From Streptomyces gelaticus (lineage in GTDB: Bacteria > Actinomycetota > Actinomycetes > Streptomycetales > Streptomycetaceae): 64,000 nt of DNA. The stretch covers positions 154,327-218,326 of the forward strand of contig NZ_BMTF01000012.1 of assembly GCF_014649535.1 (NCBI RefSeq), given 5' to 3'. This document shows positions 42,336-50,130 of this stretch, piece after piece (position 1 is the first letter of the stretch; each line of letters opens with the position of its first letter). A program made the translations under genes and the position numbers. The notes under the pieces were generated by a model, which saw nothing but the letters and a program-made list of their open reading frames with translations, was not told the origin of the DNA and made no database searches.

Positions 42336-42950
42336 TCAACGCGGCGCCCCCGACCGCTGCGGCCGCGCGAGCGAAGCAAGGAAGCCGTCGAGCATGGCGA
42401 TCTGCAGGTCCCCGGGGAACCGGCCGGGGTCGAAGAGGGCCTGGACGACGAGTCCGTGGGTGAACGCGACGGCGGTGGCGGCGAGTTGCTCCGGGTCGGC
42501 GGCCGCAGGGAGCTCACCCAAGCCGCGTGCGGCTTCGAGATGCGGGCGGAGCGCCGAGCGCATCCGGGTGTAGCGGTCGGCCTGGTCCGTGGCCAGCCCG
42601 TCGTCGGCGAGGGCCAGGTCCCACGAGCTGACCCAGATGCGGTTGCGGGCGGTGTCGTCGGCGGTCAGCGGCAGGATGTCCAGCAGCATGGCCCGTACGG
42701 TGGCCAGTCCCTCGGCGGGACGTTCGCGGCGGGGGCGTTCGGCGGTGCGCTTCTCCAGCAGGTCCAGCGCATGGGCGATCAGGGCGCGCTTGGCCGGGAA
42801 GTAGTGCATGAGCATCCCGGTCGAGACACCCATCTCGGCAGCGACGGCGCGCAGGGTCAGCCCTCCGAATCCCTTGTCGGCCAGTACGTTCCACACCGCC
42901 TCGGACACGTCCTCGCGGCGGGCTTCTCGGTCTCCAGGTGCGGGCGGCAT
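42336..42950 (-). CDS. TetR-family regulator (BetI/KstR2-like)
   Basis: A 204-residue regulator. The HTH is VSEAVWNVLADKGFGGLTLR then AVAAEMGVSTGMLMHYFPAK. The C-terminal ligand domain carries WVSSWDLALADDGLATDQAD and VVQALFDPGRFPGDLQIAML, as in BetI-type TetR_C_6 proteins. Divergent from the GNAT fusion; the 52-bp interval holds a duplicated TTACGTACC. TAAGGT six bases before its ATG could be a leaderless -10. Confidence 0.9.
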   Translation of the reverse strand: MPPAPGDREARREDVSEAVWNVLADKGFGGLTLRAVAAEMGVSTGMLMHYFPAKRALIAHALDLLEKRTAERPRRERPAEGLATVRAMLLDILPLTADDTARNRIWVSSWDLALADDGLATDQADRYTRMRSALRPHLEAARGLGELPAAADPEQLAATAVAFTHGLVVQALFDPGRFPGDLQIAMLDGFLASLARPQRSGAPR

Positions 42951-42959
42951 GCTGCTACC

Positions 42960-42986
42960 TTACGTACCGAACGCTTGTTACGTACC
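42960..42986. promoter_or_regulatory. TTACGTACC repeat operator between tetR and the GNAT fusion
   Basis: TTACGTACC occurs at 42960-42968 and 42978-42986, 18 bp apart, each containing the palindrome TACGTA. One copy overlaps the -10-like TAAGGT on the minus strand. The region lies between divergent genes, so binding would affect both. Confidence 0.6.
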
Positions 42987-43002
42987 CAGGGACGAGGTTT
43001 CC

Positions 43003-44055
43003 ATGTTCACACTGCCGCTCGGCGACACAGCTCAGCTCCGCCCCCTGGAACCCCGGCACGCACAGGAGTTCCTCGCCCATATCGACCGCGCACGGCCGTA
43101 TGTGGACCCCTGGATACCCTGGGCGACCCTCAGCACCGACCTCGCCTCCGCCACGGCCGTTCTCCGGCGTTACGCCGACAGACAGGCCGAGGACACCGCC
43201 CGGATCTACGGGATCTGGCTGGACGGCACACTGGTCGGCGGCGTCATGTTCACGCGCTTCGACAGCGTCTCCGGAGTGTGTGAGATCGGGTGCTGGCTGG
43301 AGGCCGCCGGGGAAGGCCGGGGGCTGGTGACGCGGGCGTGCCGGGTGTTGATCGACTGGGCCTTCACGGAGCGCGGGATGACCCGGGTCGAGTGGTGGGC
43401 CGCGGCGGGCAACACCCGCAGCATCGAGGTCGCGCGCCGACTCGGGATGACCCGTGACGGTGTGCTGCGGCAGCACACCCTGTACCGGGGTGTGCGGCGC
43501 GACATCGAGGTCTGGTCGGTGCTCTCCGGGGAGTGGCCGCCCGCGGACCGGACGACAGCTACGGGAGAAGTACCCGTACGAGAGGTGGCTGCGGGAGAAG
43601 CGGCGGCGGGAGCAGTGAGTGCCGGAGACGCGACCGCGGGAGACGTGCCCGTTCCCGACGTCAAAGCCGAGCTCGACCGGCTGATGCGCGCCTTCCTCGG
43701 CGCGTTCGCCAACACCGGCGGCAGCCGGCCGAACCTCGACGTCGTCCGCGAGGTGTTCATCCCGCAGGGGGTGATCATCTCGAACGTCGGGGACGAGCCC
43801 GTGGTCTACGACGTCGACTCATTCATCGAGCCCCGGGAGAAGCTGCTCACCGACGGGACGATGACGGAGTTCTCGGAATGGGAGGTCGCCGAGCGGACCG
43901 AGATCTTCGGGTCCGTCGCACACCGGTTCAGCGAGTACCGGAAGTCCGGGATCCTCGACGGCGAGCCCTTCGAGGGCGAGGGTCGCAAGACCATCCAGTT
44001 CGTCCGGACGCCGGTCGGCTGGAGGATGAGTTCGATGGCCTGGGACGACGTGTAG
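43003..44055 (+). CDS. GNAT acetyltransferase fused to a SnoaL/DUF4440-like domain
   Basis: A 350-residue fusion. Residues 1-175 are a RimL-type GNAT domain (LGDTAQLRPLEPRHAQEFLA, GCWLEAAGEGRGLVTRACRV with the acetyl-CoA loop, RVEWWAAAGNTRSIEVARRL). A 45-residue linker of imperfect AGE/AGD repeats follows (REVAAGEAAAGAVSAGDATA). Residues about 225-350 form an NTF2/SnoaL-like domain (LDRLMRAFLGAFANTGGSRP, TIQFVRTPVGWRMSSMAWDD). The two domains usually occur as separate proteins. ATG 43003 follows GGGACGAGG. Divergent from TetR; a ribosomal-protein-like or small-molecule acceptor is possible. Confidence 0.82.
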   Translation: MFTLPLGDTAQLRPLEPRHAQEFLAHIDRARPYVDPWIPWATLSTDLASATAVLRRYADRQAEDTARIYGIWLDGTLVGGVMFTRFDSVSGVCEIGCWLEAAGEGRGLVTRACRVLIDWAFTERGMTRVEWWAAAGNTRSIEVARRLGMTRDGVLRQHTLYRGVRRDIEVWSVLSGEWPPADRTTATGEVPVREVAAGEAAAGAVSAGDATAGDVPVPDVKAELDRLMRAFLGAFANTGGSRPNLDVVREVFIPQGVIISNVGDEPVVYDVDSFIEPREKLLTDGTMTEFSEWEVAERTEIFGSVAHRFSEYRKSGILDGEPFEGEGRKTIQFVRTPVGWRMSSMAWDDV

Positions 44056-44091
44056 GTGGTGCGACCGGGGCGTCCGGATCGCACCGCCGGA

Positions 44092-45333
44092 TCACACCGC
44101 GGGCAGTGCGTAGAGCCGCTTCCCGTGCATCGCGGCCAACCGGTCGCCCGCCGCCACGACGTACCACTGCTGGATGTCACCGGTGTGGTCGTTGTAGGTC
44201 CAGCGCAGCTTCCCGGTCGACGCGTCGAAGGCATGCACGCCGCCGTCCTCGTCGAACTCGGTCGCCCCGTACAGCGTTCCTTCCACCTTGGCGAACTGCC
44301 ACGCCTGCGTGGCCGACTCCCGCAGGTCCTCGTTGTGCCAGATCTGCTTGCCCGTACCGGGGTCCACCGCCCACATGCCGCGCGCGCTGTCGGCCGCGTA
44401 CAGCACCCCGTCCAGAACGTGCGGGTCGTTGAAGGAGCTGAACTCCTCCGTCCGGAGCGACCAGCGCTCCTTGCCGTCGGCCAGGGCGAACGCTCGCAGC
44501 CGTCGGCCGTCCGCCACGATCACCAGGCCCTCGTGCACCGCGAAGCGTCGGTTGTTGGACCGGCTGATCTTCCTCGTCCACAGCTGCCGGCCGGTCGCCG
44601 TGTCACGGACGGTCACGTTCTCGCGGTAGTCCGTGTAGACCAGGCGCCCGCCGACGGCCGCGGCGGTGATGCCGAACTCCTCGGTCCCCGCGTCGCGCTG
44701 CTCGCGCCAGGCGATCTTGCCGGACGCGGTGTCGATCGCGGCGATGACGTTGTTCGGCGTCGTGAAGTCCTTCTCCAGGATGCCGGCAAGGACGTACACA
44801 TGGCGGTCGTCGGCCGCGATCGGGCGCGGCTGCTCGTACTTCTTGCCCAGGCGGCTGCGCCAGGTCTCCTTGCCCGTGGCCGGATCCAGGCCCACCACGT
44901 CACCGTCGTACTCGGCGCTGGCGAGGTAGAGCGTGCCGCCGCCGACGACGAGTGCGGCGCCGGGTGTGGTGACGCCCTTGCGCGACCACTTCTCCTTGCC
45001 GCTGACGATGTCCCGTCCCACCAGCGGATCGCCCGAGACCAGGACCACGTCCCCGACCGCCGCGAGCGCGTCGTTGCCGGCCAGACCGGTGTTGGCGGCA
45101 TTCGCCTTCCACAGCGGCTCGGGCGCGGTGCCCGGCGGCGGGGTGGTGAAAGTGTCACCGCTCTTGTCACCGCTCTCGTCACCGCCCGGCGTCGCACTGC
45201 CGCCCGGTACATCCGTTTCCTCCTCGGGGCCGCACCCCACGACCCCGGCCCCGAACACAGCCAGCCCGAGCCCTGTTCCGGTCAGCCTGAGCATTTGCCT
45301 ACGCGACATCATGCGCCCGGCGCGACTACCCAT
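44092..45333 (-). CDS. PQQ-type beta-propeller lipoprotein
   Basis: A 413-residue exported protein. A twin-arginine-like lipoprotein signal (MSRRQMLRLTGTGLGLAVFG then AGVVGCGPEEE) places Cys at the mature N-terminus. A serine/glycine/proline-rich tether follows, then about seven PQQ/quinoprotein-like repeats (PATGKETWRSRLGKKYE, DTASGKIAWREQRDAGTEEF, DPGTGKQIWHNEDLRESATQ, DASTGKLRWTYNDHTGDIQQ). ATG 45333 is chosen; GTG 45345 is possible. No catalytic PQQ-dehydrogenase residues are evident, so it is more likely a surface scaffold or sensor. Confidence 0.85.
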   Translation of the reverse strand: MGSRAGRMMSRRQMLRLTGTGLGLAVFGAGVVGCGPEEETDVPGGSATPGGDESGDKSGDTFTTPPPGTAPEPLWKANAANTGLAGNDALAAVGDVVLVSGDPLVGRDIVSGKEKWSRKGVTTPGAALVVGGGTLYLASAEYDGDVVGLDPATGKETWRSRLGKKYEQPRPIAADDRHVYVLAGILEKDFTTPNNVIAAIDTASGKIAWREQRDAGTEEFGITAAAVGGRLVYTDYRENVTVRDTATGRQLWTRKISRSNNRRFAVHEGLVIVADGRRLRAFALADGKERWSLRTEEFSSFNDPHVLDGVLYAADSARGMWAVDPGTGKQIWHNEDLRESATQAWQFAKVEGTLYGATEFDEDGGVHAFDASTGKLRWTYNDHTGDIQQWYVVAAGDRLAAMHGKRLYALPAV

Positions 45334-45514
45334 CTCTGTTCCCACTTCCGTCCGGCTGTTGCGACGTCCCCCAGGGACACCTTGAGCGCCATCAGGCTAG
45401 CCACCGATTTTCGACCTACCTCCGTCTGGCACACAGTCGGGACATGGCCGTGAAGATCCCGTCACAGGGAAGCCGTCGCGACCTCCCACCCGAGGAGGAT
45501 GCATCTCAAAATGT

Positions 45515-45706
45515 GTGCGGATGCGAATTTCTGGCCACTTGGCGGAGTCGGCCCGGTGGGTCCGGTCACTGGGCGAGCACGGAGTGTTCGCGTGCGGTGA
45601 GCCGTTCCGGTCGTCGTTCGAGGAGGCAGTGGACGGCAGTTCGGCGATGACGACCGGGGCCGTGGCGGTGCGACCGGAGGCTGACATCCGTAGGCCTCAG
45701 GGTTGA
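45515..45706 (+). CDS. small unrecognised protein, possibly truncated
   Basis: A 63-residue frame (AESARWVRSLGEHGVFACGE, PFRSSFEEAVDGSSAMTTGA, VAVRPEADIRR) with good Streptomyces codon use in its second half but no clear RBS. It may be the end of a longer gene. Its stop overlaps the TTG of the next frame. Unrecognised; low confidence. Confidence 0.3.
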   Translation: MRMRISGHLAESARWVRSLGEHGVFACGEPFRSSFEEAVDGSSAMTTGAVAVRPEADIRRPQG

Positions 45707-46011
45707 GGTGCCTGGTCACGGGCCCCCACACTGCGACACTGACGGCGGTCATCACCGAGGTGGGGCCCGGCGGACCGCCCGACGTCGGGCGGCGGCTCGG
45801 ATTCAGCGTCTACGACGGCGGCAAGGACAAGGGCCACTCCGACGACCACGTGGGCTTCTCCTGGAACGGTGTGAACCTGATGCCGGTCGACGACGCCGCT
45901 CCCGGGGAAGCCCCGGTCGGCACCTGCATGGCACCCGCGCCGTACGCCCCGGTGACCAAGGGCGGCTACACGGTCGAGCACGCCGAACTGCCCCCGGCAC
46001 CGAAGTCCTGA
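45703..46011 (+). CDS. unknown protein, probably the C-terminal part of an exported protein
   Basis: A 102-residue frame from TTG 45703: LTAVITEVGPGGPPDVGRRL, GFSVYDGGKDKGHSDDHVGF, GTCMAPAPYAPVTKGGYTVE. It looks like the final beta-rich region of a Streptomyces secreted protein (the G-FSVYDGG...CMAPAP pattern), but no signal peptide is present. It may be a 5'-truncated gene. Function unknown. Confidence 0.45.
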   Translation: MRCLVTGPHTATLTAVITEVGPGGPPDVGRRLGFSVYDGGKDKGHSDDHVGFSWNGVNLMPVDDAAPGEAPVGTCMAPAPYAPVTKGGYTVEHAELPPAPKS

Positions 46012-46352
46012 GGCTCTGTGAAGGTGCCTTGGCATCAGCTGGATCGGCGCCGGACACCGGACCGGCGGGGCGACGTCTGATCGTTGGACCGACTCCCCCG
46101 TTCCGGGGCGCTGCGACGTCGTGGGCGGCGTCAGGCAACGCTGGTCCTGCCACTGTTGTTGCAGGCACTCGCCCCGGAGACCCGGAAGGCCCGGCTCGAC
46201 AGGTCCTGCACCGGCTCGTGCGCGGCGACCTCGCGAAAGGAATGAAATAAGTGAAATGAGCGGAACGTTCTGATGCGGTCGGGCGCGCTCAGGCGCGGCG
46301 GGAGCAAAAACCCGGTGTCCGTGGCAGGCGCATCGGCGTTAACGTGCGCCGC
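46012..46352. other. 341-bp interval without a gene
   Basis: I see no family-like reading frame on either strand and no strong hairpin. The AT-richer patch near 46240-46262 (AGGAATGAAATAAGTGAAAT) could belong to the promoter of the downstream methyltransferase gene. Confidence 0.4.
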
Positions 46353-47117
46353 ATGACTGGAACCGATCTTCCGCCGCGCCTGACCCGGCTCACTTTCCAC
46401 GGCCCCCTTTCCGAGGCGCGGGCCGCGCGGATCGTCGACCGGCTCGGCCGGGCCGCCCCCGCACGTGTGCTGGACATCGGTTGCGGCTGGGGGGAGTTGA
46501 TGCTCCGGGTCCTCGACGCGGTGCCGGGGGCGACCGGGCTCGGCATCGATCTCAACGGCGAGGACATCGCCCGGGGACGTGCGAACGCCGAGGTCCGTGC
46601 GCTGACCGGACGCGTGGAGTTCGTCGAGGGGTCCGCCGGGGAGGCGTTGCCCGGATCCGCCGACCTCGTCCTGTGTCTCGGGGCCAGTCATGCCCTCAGC
46701 GACGCGGAACCGCCCGAGCACAGTGTGGGCGCACTGCGTGCGCTGCGCCGGATCGTGGCGCCCGGCGGGCGGGTCCTGCTCGCCGAGGGCTTCTGGCAGC
46801 GCTCCCCCACCACCGCCGAACTGGCCGCGATGTGGCCGGACGCCCGTGCCGACGAGTTCCATGATCTGGCCGGACTCGTCGACCTCGCCGTGTCCGCCGG
46901 TTTCCGGCCCGTCTGGATCGAGACGGCGGGCGACGACGAGTGGGAGGACTTCGAGTCCGGTTATCAGTCGGACGTGGAGGAGTGGCTGGCCGCTCACCCG
47001 GACCACCCGCTGGCACAGGAGACGCGCGAGCGCATCGACCAACACCGGGCGAGTTGGCTGAGGGGCTACCGGGGAGTGCTCGGGATGGCCTACCTCACGC
47101 TGGTCCCGGTGGACTGA
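46353..47117 (+). CDS. class I SAM-dependent methyltransferase
   Basis: A 254-residue methyltransferase. Motif I ARVLDIGCGWGELMLRVLDA, acidic motif GLGIDLNGEDIARGRANAEV, motif IV ADLVLCLGASHAL, and post-motif VAPGGRVLLAEGFWQRSPTT. The tail (DVEEWLAAHPDHPLAQETRE, RIDQHRASWLRGYRGVLGMA) is typical of the small-molecule SAM methyltransferases of Bacillus/Streptomyces. ATG 46353. Single gene, convergent with the Tap/Tpg-like operon. Substrate unknown. Confidence 0.88.
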   Translation: MTGTDLPPRLTRLTFHGPLSEARAARIVDRLGRAAPARVLDIGCGWGELMLRVLDAVPGATGLGIDLNGEDIARGRANAEVRALTGRVEFVEGSAGEALPGSADLVLCLGASHALSDAEPPEHSVGALRALRRIVAPGGRVLLAEGFWQRSPTTAELAAMWPDARADEFHDLAGLVDLAVSAGFRPVWIETAGDDEWEDFESGYQSDVEEWLAAHPDHPLAQETRERIDQHRASWLRGYRGVLGMAYLTLVPVD

Positions 47118-47153
47118 CCGGCACCGGCCTGCCGAACCCGGGCCGGAACGCGA

Positions 47154-47282
47154 TCACTCCCACCTCGCGGAGTCCGGGTCGACGCCCCGTGCCCCGGCGT
47201 TCGCGGCGATCACCTCGCGCAGCCAGACGGTCAGGCCCGGCGCGAGCGCGTCGTAGTACTCGGCGTACGGCGGAGGAGCGAG
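47154..47282 (-). pseudogene. C-terminal gene fragment resembling TipAS-type regulators
   Basis: The minus strand encodes LAPPPYAEYYDALAPGLTVW, LREVIAANAGARGVDPDSAR, WE and a stop, immediately after the stop of the Tpg-like gene. The YY..LAPGL...R..I.ANA pattern resembles the end of TipAS-like MerR regulators. There is no start, so it is the truncated end of a gene displaced by the operon upstream. Family assignment is tentative. Confidence 0.4.
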
Positions 47283-47285
47283 CCG

Positions 47286-47855
47286 TTACGCGGCGAAGCC
47301 GATGTTGGTGACGTACTCGTACTGCCCCCACTGCGACCCCAGGTCGACGATGACGTCCTCCCAGGCGTCGTCCAGGCCCTGCTGGTCGCCGGATGCCCAC
47401 GCCTCGACGATGCGGTCCCAGCGGCGGACGTTCATCGTGCGGTACTCCACCAGGCGTTGGAGCTGCCGTGGCACCTGCGACTGATTCAGAGGGTGGATCT
47501 CCACCCGGGTCCCGCCGTTGGCGTTCAGGCGTCGGAGCAGGTACGGGGCGACGTTCTGGCGGCGCACCTGGCGGTAGGCGGCGTCGATGCGTTCCAGGTT
47601 GGCGTTCGACGGCCGGCGTTTCTCTTCCAGCCACGCCTTGAGTGTGCGGTCGGTCACCGTCAGTCCGGCTTCCCTGGCCGCCCGGCGACTGTGCTCGGTC
47701 CGGGTCAGGTAGTGCAGGCGGGCCATCAGACCACGCCTCACGGTCACCGGGGTGACGATGCCGTCCGCCAGCTCGTCGAGTTTGCGTGCGACGGCGTCGC
47801 TGCCCTTGATGCCCCGGGCGCCGAACTTCCCGAAGTCGATGGTCCTCTCGGGCAT
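47286..47855 (-). CDS. Tpg-like terminal-protein candidate
   Basis: A 189-residue basic protein with a central HTH (HSRRAAREAGLTVTDRTLKA, WLEEKRRPSNANLERIDAAY, about residues 53-92) and a C-terminal region GTRVEIHPLNQSQVPRQLQR, ending LGSQWGQYEYVTNIGFAA. Streptomyces Tpg, the protein covalently capping linear telomeres, is about 185 residues with the same HTH-then-domain layout and lies directly downstream of tap. Here the gene starts at the base after the Tap-like stop. Sequence similarity is weak to my eye; the call rests on size, HTH and operon position. Confidence 0.55.
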   Translation of the reverse strand: MPERTIDFGKFGARGIKGSDAVARKLDELADGIVTPVTVRRGLMARLHYLTRTEHSRRAAREAGLTVTDRTLKAWLEEKRRPSNANLERIDAAYRQVRRQNVAPYLLRRLNANGGTRVEIHPLNQSQVPRQLQRLVEYRTMNVRRWDRIVEAWASGDQQGLDDAWEDVIVDLGSQWGQYEYVTNIGFAA

Positions 47856-49370
47856 CTACGCCTCCTCCCCCGGCATGTCCTCGGTGTCGTCGGTGCCCGC
47901 GGTGTAGGTGTCCTTCGTCTTGACCTCGGTCACGCCGCGACCCTCGGTGAAGACCCGGTGCCAGTCGCCGATGACGTGGAGTTCGTCGGTGCCCATCGCG
48001 CGTACGACGGTGAGGCCCTCGTCGTGGGCCTTGAGGGCTTTCATCCAGAGGTTGGCGAACGCCTGGCTGCGGATGATGTGCATCCAGTCCGGGCGGTAGA
48101 GCTCGCGGTTGTAGTTCGACTCCCCCATCGTGGAGACGAACTTCGAGTACATGGCCTTCACGTACTCCAGCGTCACCTCGTCGTCCTCGGCGATCGCCGT
48201 GTCCCGGGCGTCCTTGAGGGCGACGCGGAACTTCTCCAGCAGGTTCTCCGTGGCACCGGACGTGTAGGACTCATGGATCTCCGGGGGCGCACACAGGGCG
48301 TGCTTGGGGCCGGAGAGGCGCAGCAGGAGGCGCAGGGTCGGCTCGGTGACCCACAGCGGGCCGGGCTCGTCCCGGTTGCCGATGGGGTTGGGCAGCACCG
48401 CGCCGTGTTCCCACGCGGGCGGGGTGATCAGGTGGACACCGGCGCGGCGGCGGTCGTGGGCGAAGCCGGTGGTGTGTTCCAGCTGGCCGAGCGGGAGGTG
48501 TGTCTTCAGCGCGGAGAGGTAGGCGCCGTTGATGTCGAGTGCGGTCACCTCGTGGCGGCCGGGCGGCAGTTCGCGGCGGGTCCACTTCGGGCGCGCCTCC
48601 CAGATCTGGTCCGCGCCCCTGGAGGTCTGCTTGCGGAGGATGTCCGGGATCCACGGGTGCGCGACGATGTCGTACCGCGCTCCCTTGCGGGTCTCGTCCA
48701 GCAGCCGCATCGCGTCCGGAATCGCCCGCTTCAGCAGCGCCGCGAGGGCCGCGTCGACGTCGCCCCGGTGCTCGGCGAGCGCCGCCCGGACCGTCCGGCC
48801 GATCAGCTCCCCGGGCCCGGACAGCTCCTGGAACGCGCGCTTGGCCGGGCCCCGGGCGGGCCGGGTCACAGCCGGCGCGGCGGTGGGCGGTGCAGCGGTC
48901 GGCGGCACGGCAGTGCGCGCCGCGACGTCAGGCGGCGCGGCGGTGGCCGGCGTAGCGGGTCGGCAGTCGGCCGGGTCCAGGTGCTGGGCGAAGCCCGCCA
49001 CCCGGTGTCCGGCAGGTGATCCGCACAGCACACACGGTTCGGCGGCAGCGAGGGACTCCACCTCGTCGTCGGCCTCGTCCCCGGCCTCCTCCTCGTCTTC
49101 CGCGGGCGCGGCTTCCTGCGACGTCCCGGTGGTGAACTTGGCGGCCAGTCCGTCCAGCAGATACGCGTATTTGGCGCGGATCTCGTCCGCCGGGTCGCGG
49201 CCGCTCTCCCACGCGCCGACCGTGCTGGGACTCACGCCGAGCGTGCGGGCCACCTGGGCCTTGGAGAGCCTGGCCTGCTCCCGCAGCTCCCGGCGGACCT
49301 CCGGCAGCGGGAGCTCGGCCTGCGGACCGACGGCCGCGAGCAGCGCGTCGATGGCATCGAAGTCACTCAC
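47856..49370 (-). CDS. Tap-like telomere-associated protein
   Basis: A 504-residue protein. An N-terminal XRE HTH (LREQARLSKAQVARTLGVSP, STVGAWESGRDPADEIRAKY) matches Tap of Streptomyces. A cysteine/histidine cluster follows (C113, C116, H130, C136: CVLCGSPAGH, QHLDPADC), and an Ala/Pro linker at 140-175. The C-terminal domain has VTALDINGAYLSALKTHLPL then GQLEHTTG, FEKF-like LLEKFRVALKDARD, YRPDWMHIIRSQAFANLWMK and VVRAMGTDELHVIG. The same order is known from Tap (LDRNGSYPSA..., RPDW, YVDE). Tap recruits Tpg to telomere 3' overhangs. D279, K405-Y408 and D462 also resemble family-B polymerase motifs A, B and C. Confidence 0.65.
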   Translation of the reverse strand: MSDFDAIDALLAAVGPQAELPLPEVRRELREQARLSKAQVARTLGVSPSTVGAWESGRDPADEIRAKYAYLLDGLAAKFTTGTSQEAAPAEDEEEAGDEADDEVESLAAAEPCVLCGSPAGHRVAGFAQHLDPADCRPATPATAAPPDVAARTAVPPTAAPPTAAPAVTRPARGPAKRAFQELSGPGELIGRTVRAALAEHRGDVDAALAALLKRAIPDAMRLLDETRKGARYDIVAHPWIPDILRKQTSRGADQIWEARPKWTRRELPPGRHEVTALDINGAYLSALKTHLPLGQLEHTTGFAHDRRRAGVHLITPPAWEHGAVLPNPIGNRDEPGPLWVTEPTLRLLLRLSGPKHALCAPPEIHESYTSGATENLLEKFRVALKDARDTAIAEDDEVTLEYVKAMYSKFVSTMGESNYNRELYRPDWMHIIRSQAFANLWMKALKAHDEGLTVVRAMGTDELHVIGDWHRVFTEGRGVTEVKTKDTYTAGTDDTEDMPGEEA

Positions 49371-49411
49371 CGGAGCGCTCCCTTCGCGGCGGCTGAAGTG
49401 TCATGGGGCCG

Positions 49412-49744
49412 TCAGATGTAGGTGACGGGGTTACGGGACAGATGCGGGCTGCTGGTCGGGCGGCCGACGCGGGGGTCGTCACGGAGGAGCTCGCCTTCGA
49501 GAGCGTAACGGTCACCGTGTTTGGAGATGCCGATGATCCTGGCGACCGCGAGGACCGTGCCCTCGGTGTTGATGATCTGCACCTCGTCCTGCGACAGGGC
49601 CCGGTCGGCGTTGAACTTCCAGATGCCCCGGCCGGCTTCCCACGCCTCGTCCTCGCTCATGCCCCGGCGCCAGCCGAGGGTGGTCCGCATCAGGCGGTCG
49701 CCCGGGTCCGCCGCGCGCTCGGGGCCGATCTGGATCTGCAGCAC
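49412..49744 (-). CDS. unknown small protein heading the Tap/Tpg-like operon
   Basis: A 110-residue protein (GDRLMRTTLGWRRGMSEDEA, WEAGRGIWKFNADRALSQDE, VQIINTEGTVLAVARIIGIS, YALEGELLRDDPRVGRPTSS). GTG 49744 follows GGGAGGTGG; the frame extends to 49774. The beta-rich middle with ALSQDEVQIIN could be a small beta-barrel. It is 41 bp upstream of the Tap-like gene and in the same direction, so probably part of the operon. Unrecognised. Confidence 0.6.
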   Translation of the reverse strand: MLQIQIGPERAADPGDRLMRTTLGWRRGMSEDEAWEAGRGIWKFNADRALSQDEVQIINTEGTVLAVARIIGISKHGDRYALEGELLRDDPRVGRPTSSPHLSRNPVTYI

Positions 49745-49772
49745 CCGTCCACCTCCCGGGGGCATACTGTTC

Positions 49773-49788
49773 AACTTGTTAAGAAGTT
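49773..49788. promoter_or_regulatory. AT-rich palindrome upstream of the Tap/Tpg-like operon
   Basis: AACTT-GTTAAG-AAGTT is a 16-bp inverted repeat, unusually AT-rich for this window, 28 bp before GTG 49744. It could be the operator of the XRE domain in the Tap-like protein. Confidence 0.5.
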
Positions 49789-49883
49789 ACCATGCACGCC
49801 GTCGGAGTGGGGCACGGCGGGCAGCGACGGGCCTTTCGGCGCGTCATGAAGGAGCCGGACCAGCACCCGGCGAAACTCTCGCC

Positions 49884-50090
49884 ATGACCGACGCACCGAA
49901 AGCAGTCCTCGAAGGCGGCCCCGACGACCTCCCCGACCGGATCGTCCCCCTCACCGCCCCCGGGACCGACATCAAGATCCCGTTCCGTGGCGGGTACGAA
50001 CACTTCAGGGCCACGGCACGCCACCAGGAGACAGCCGAGGGGCAGTTGCCCGTCTACGAATGGTGGGAGCGGACGGAAATCCCCGGGTAG
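49884..50090 (+). CDS. DUF5988 family small protein
   Basis: A 68-residue protein: KAVLEGGPDDLPDRIVPLTA, DIKIPFRGGYEHFRATARHQ, GQLPVYEWWERTEIPG. The ILxGGP...YEHF...YEW pattern is the Streptomyces DUF5988 family, of unknown function and often found near secondary-metabolite genes. ATG 49884, no clear RBS. Confidence 0.75.
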   Translation: MTDAPKAVLEGGPDDLPDRIVPLTAPGTDIKIPFRGGYEHFRATARHQETAEGQLPVYEWWERTEIPG

Positions 50091-50130
50091 GGGGCCGTCC
50101 GGCCGGGCGTGACACGAGCGGGCCGGACCG

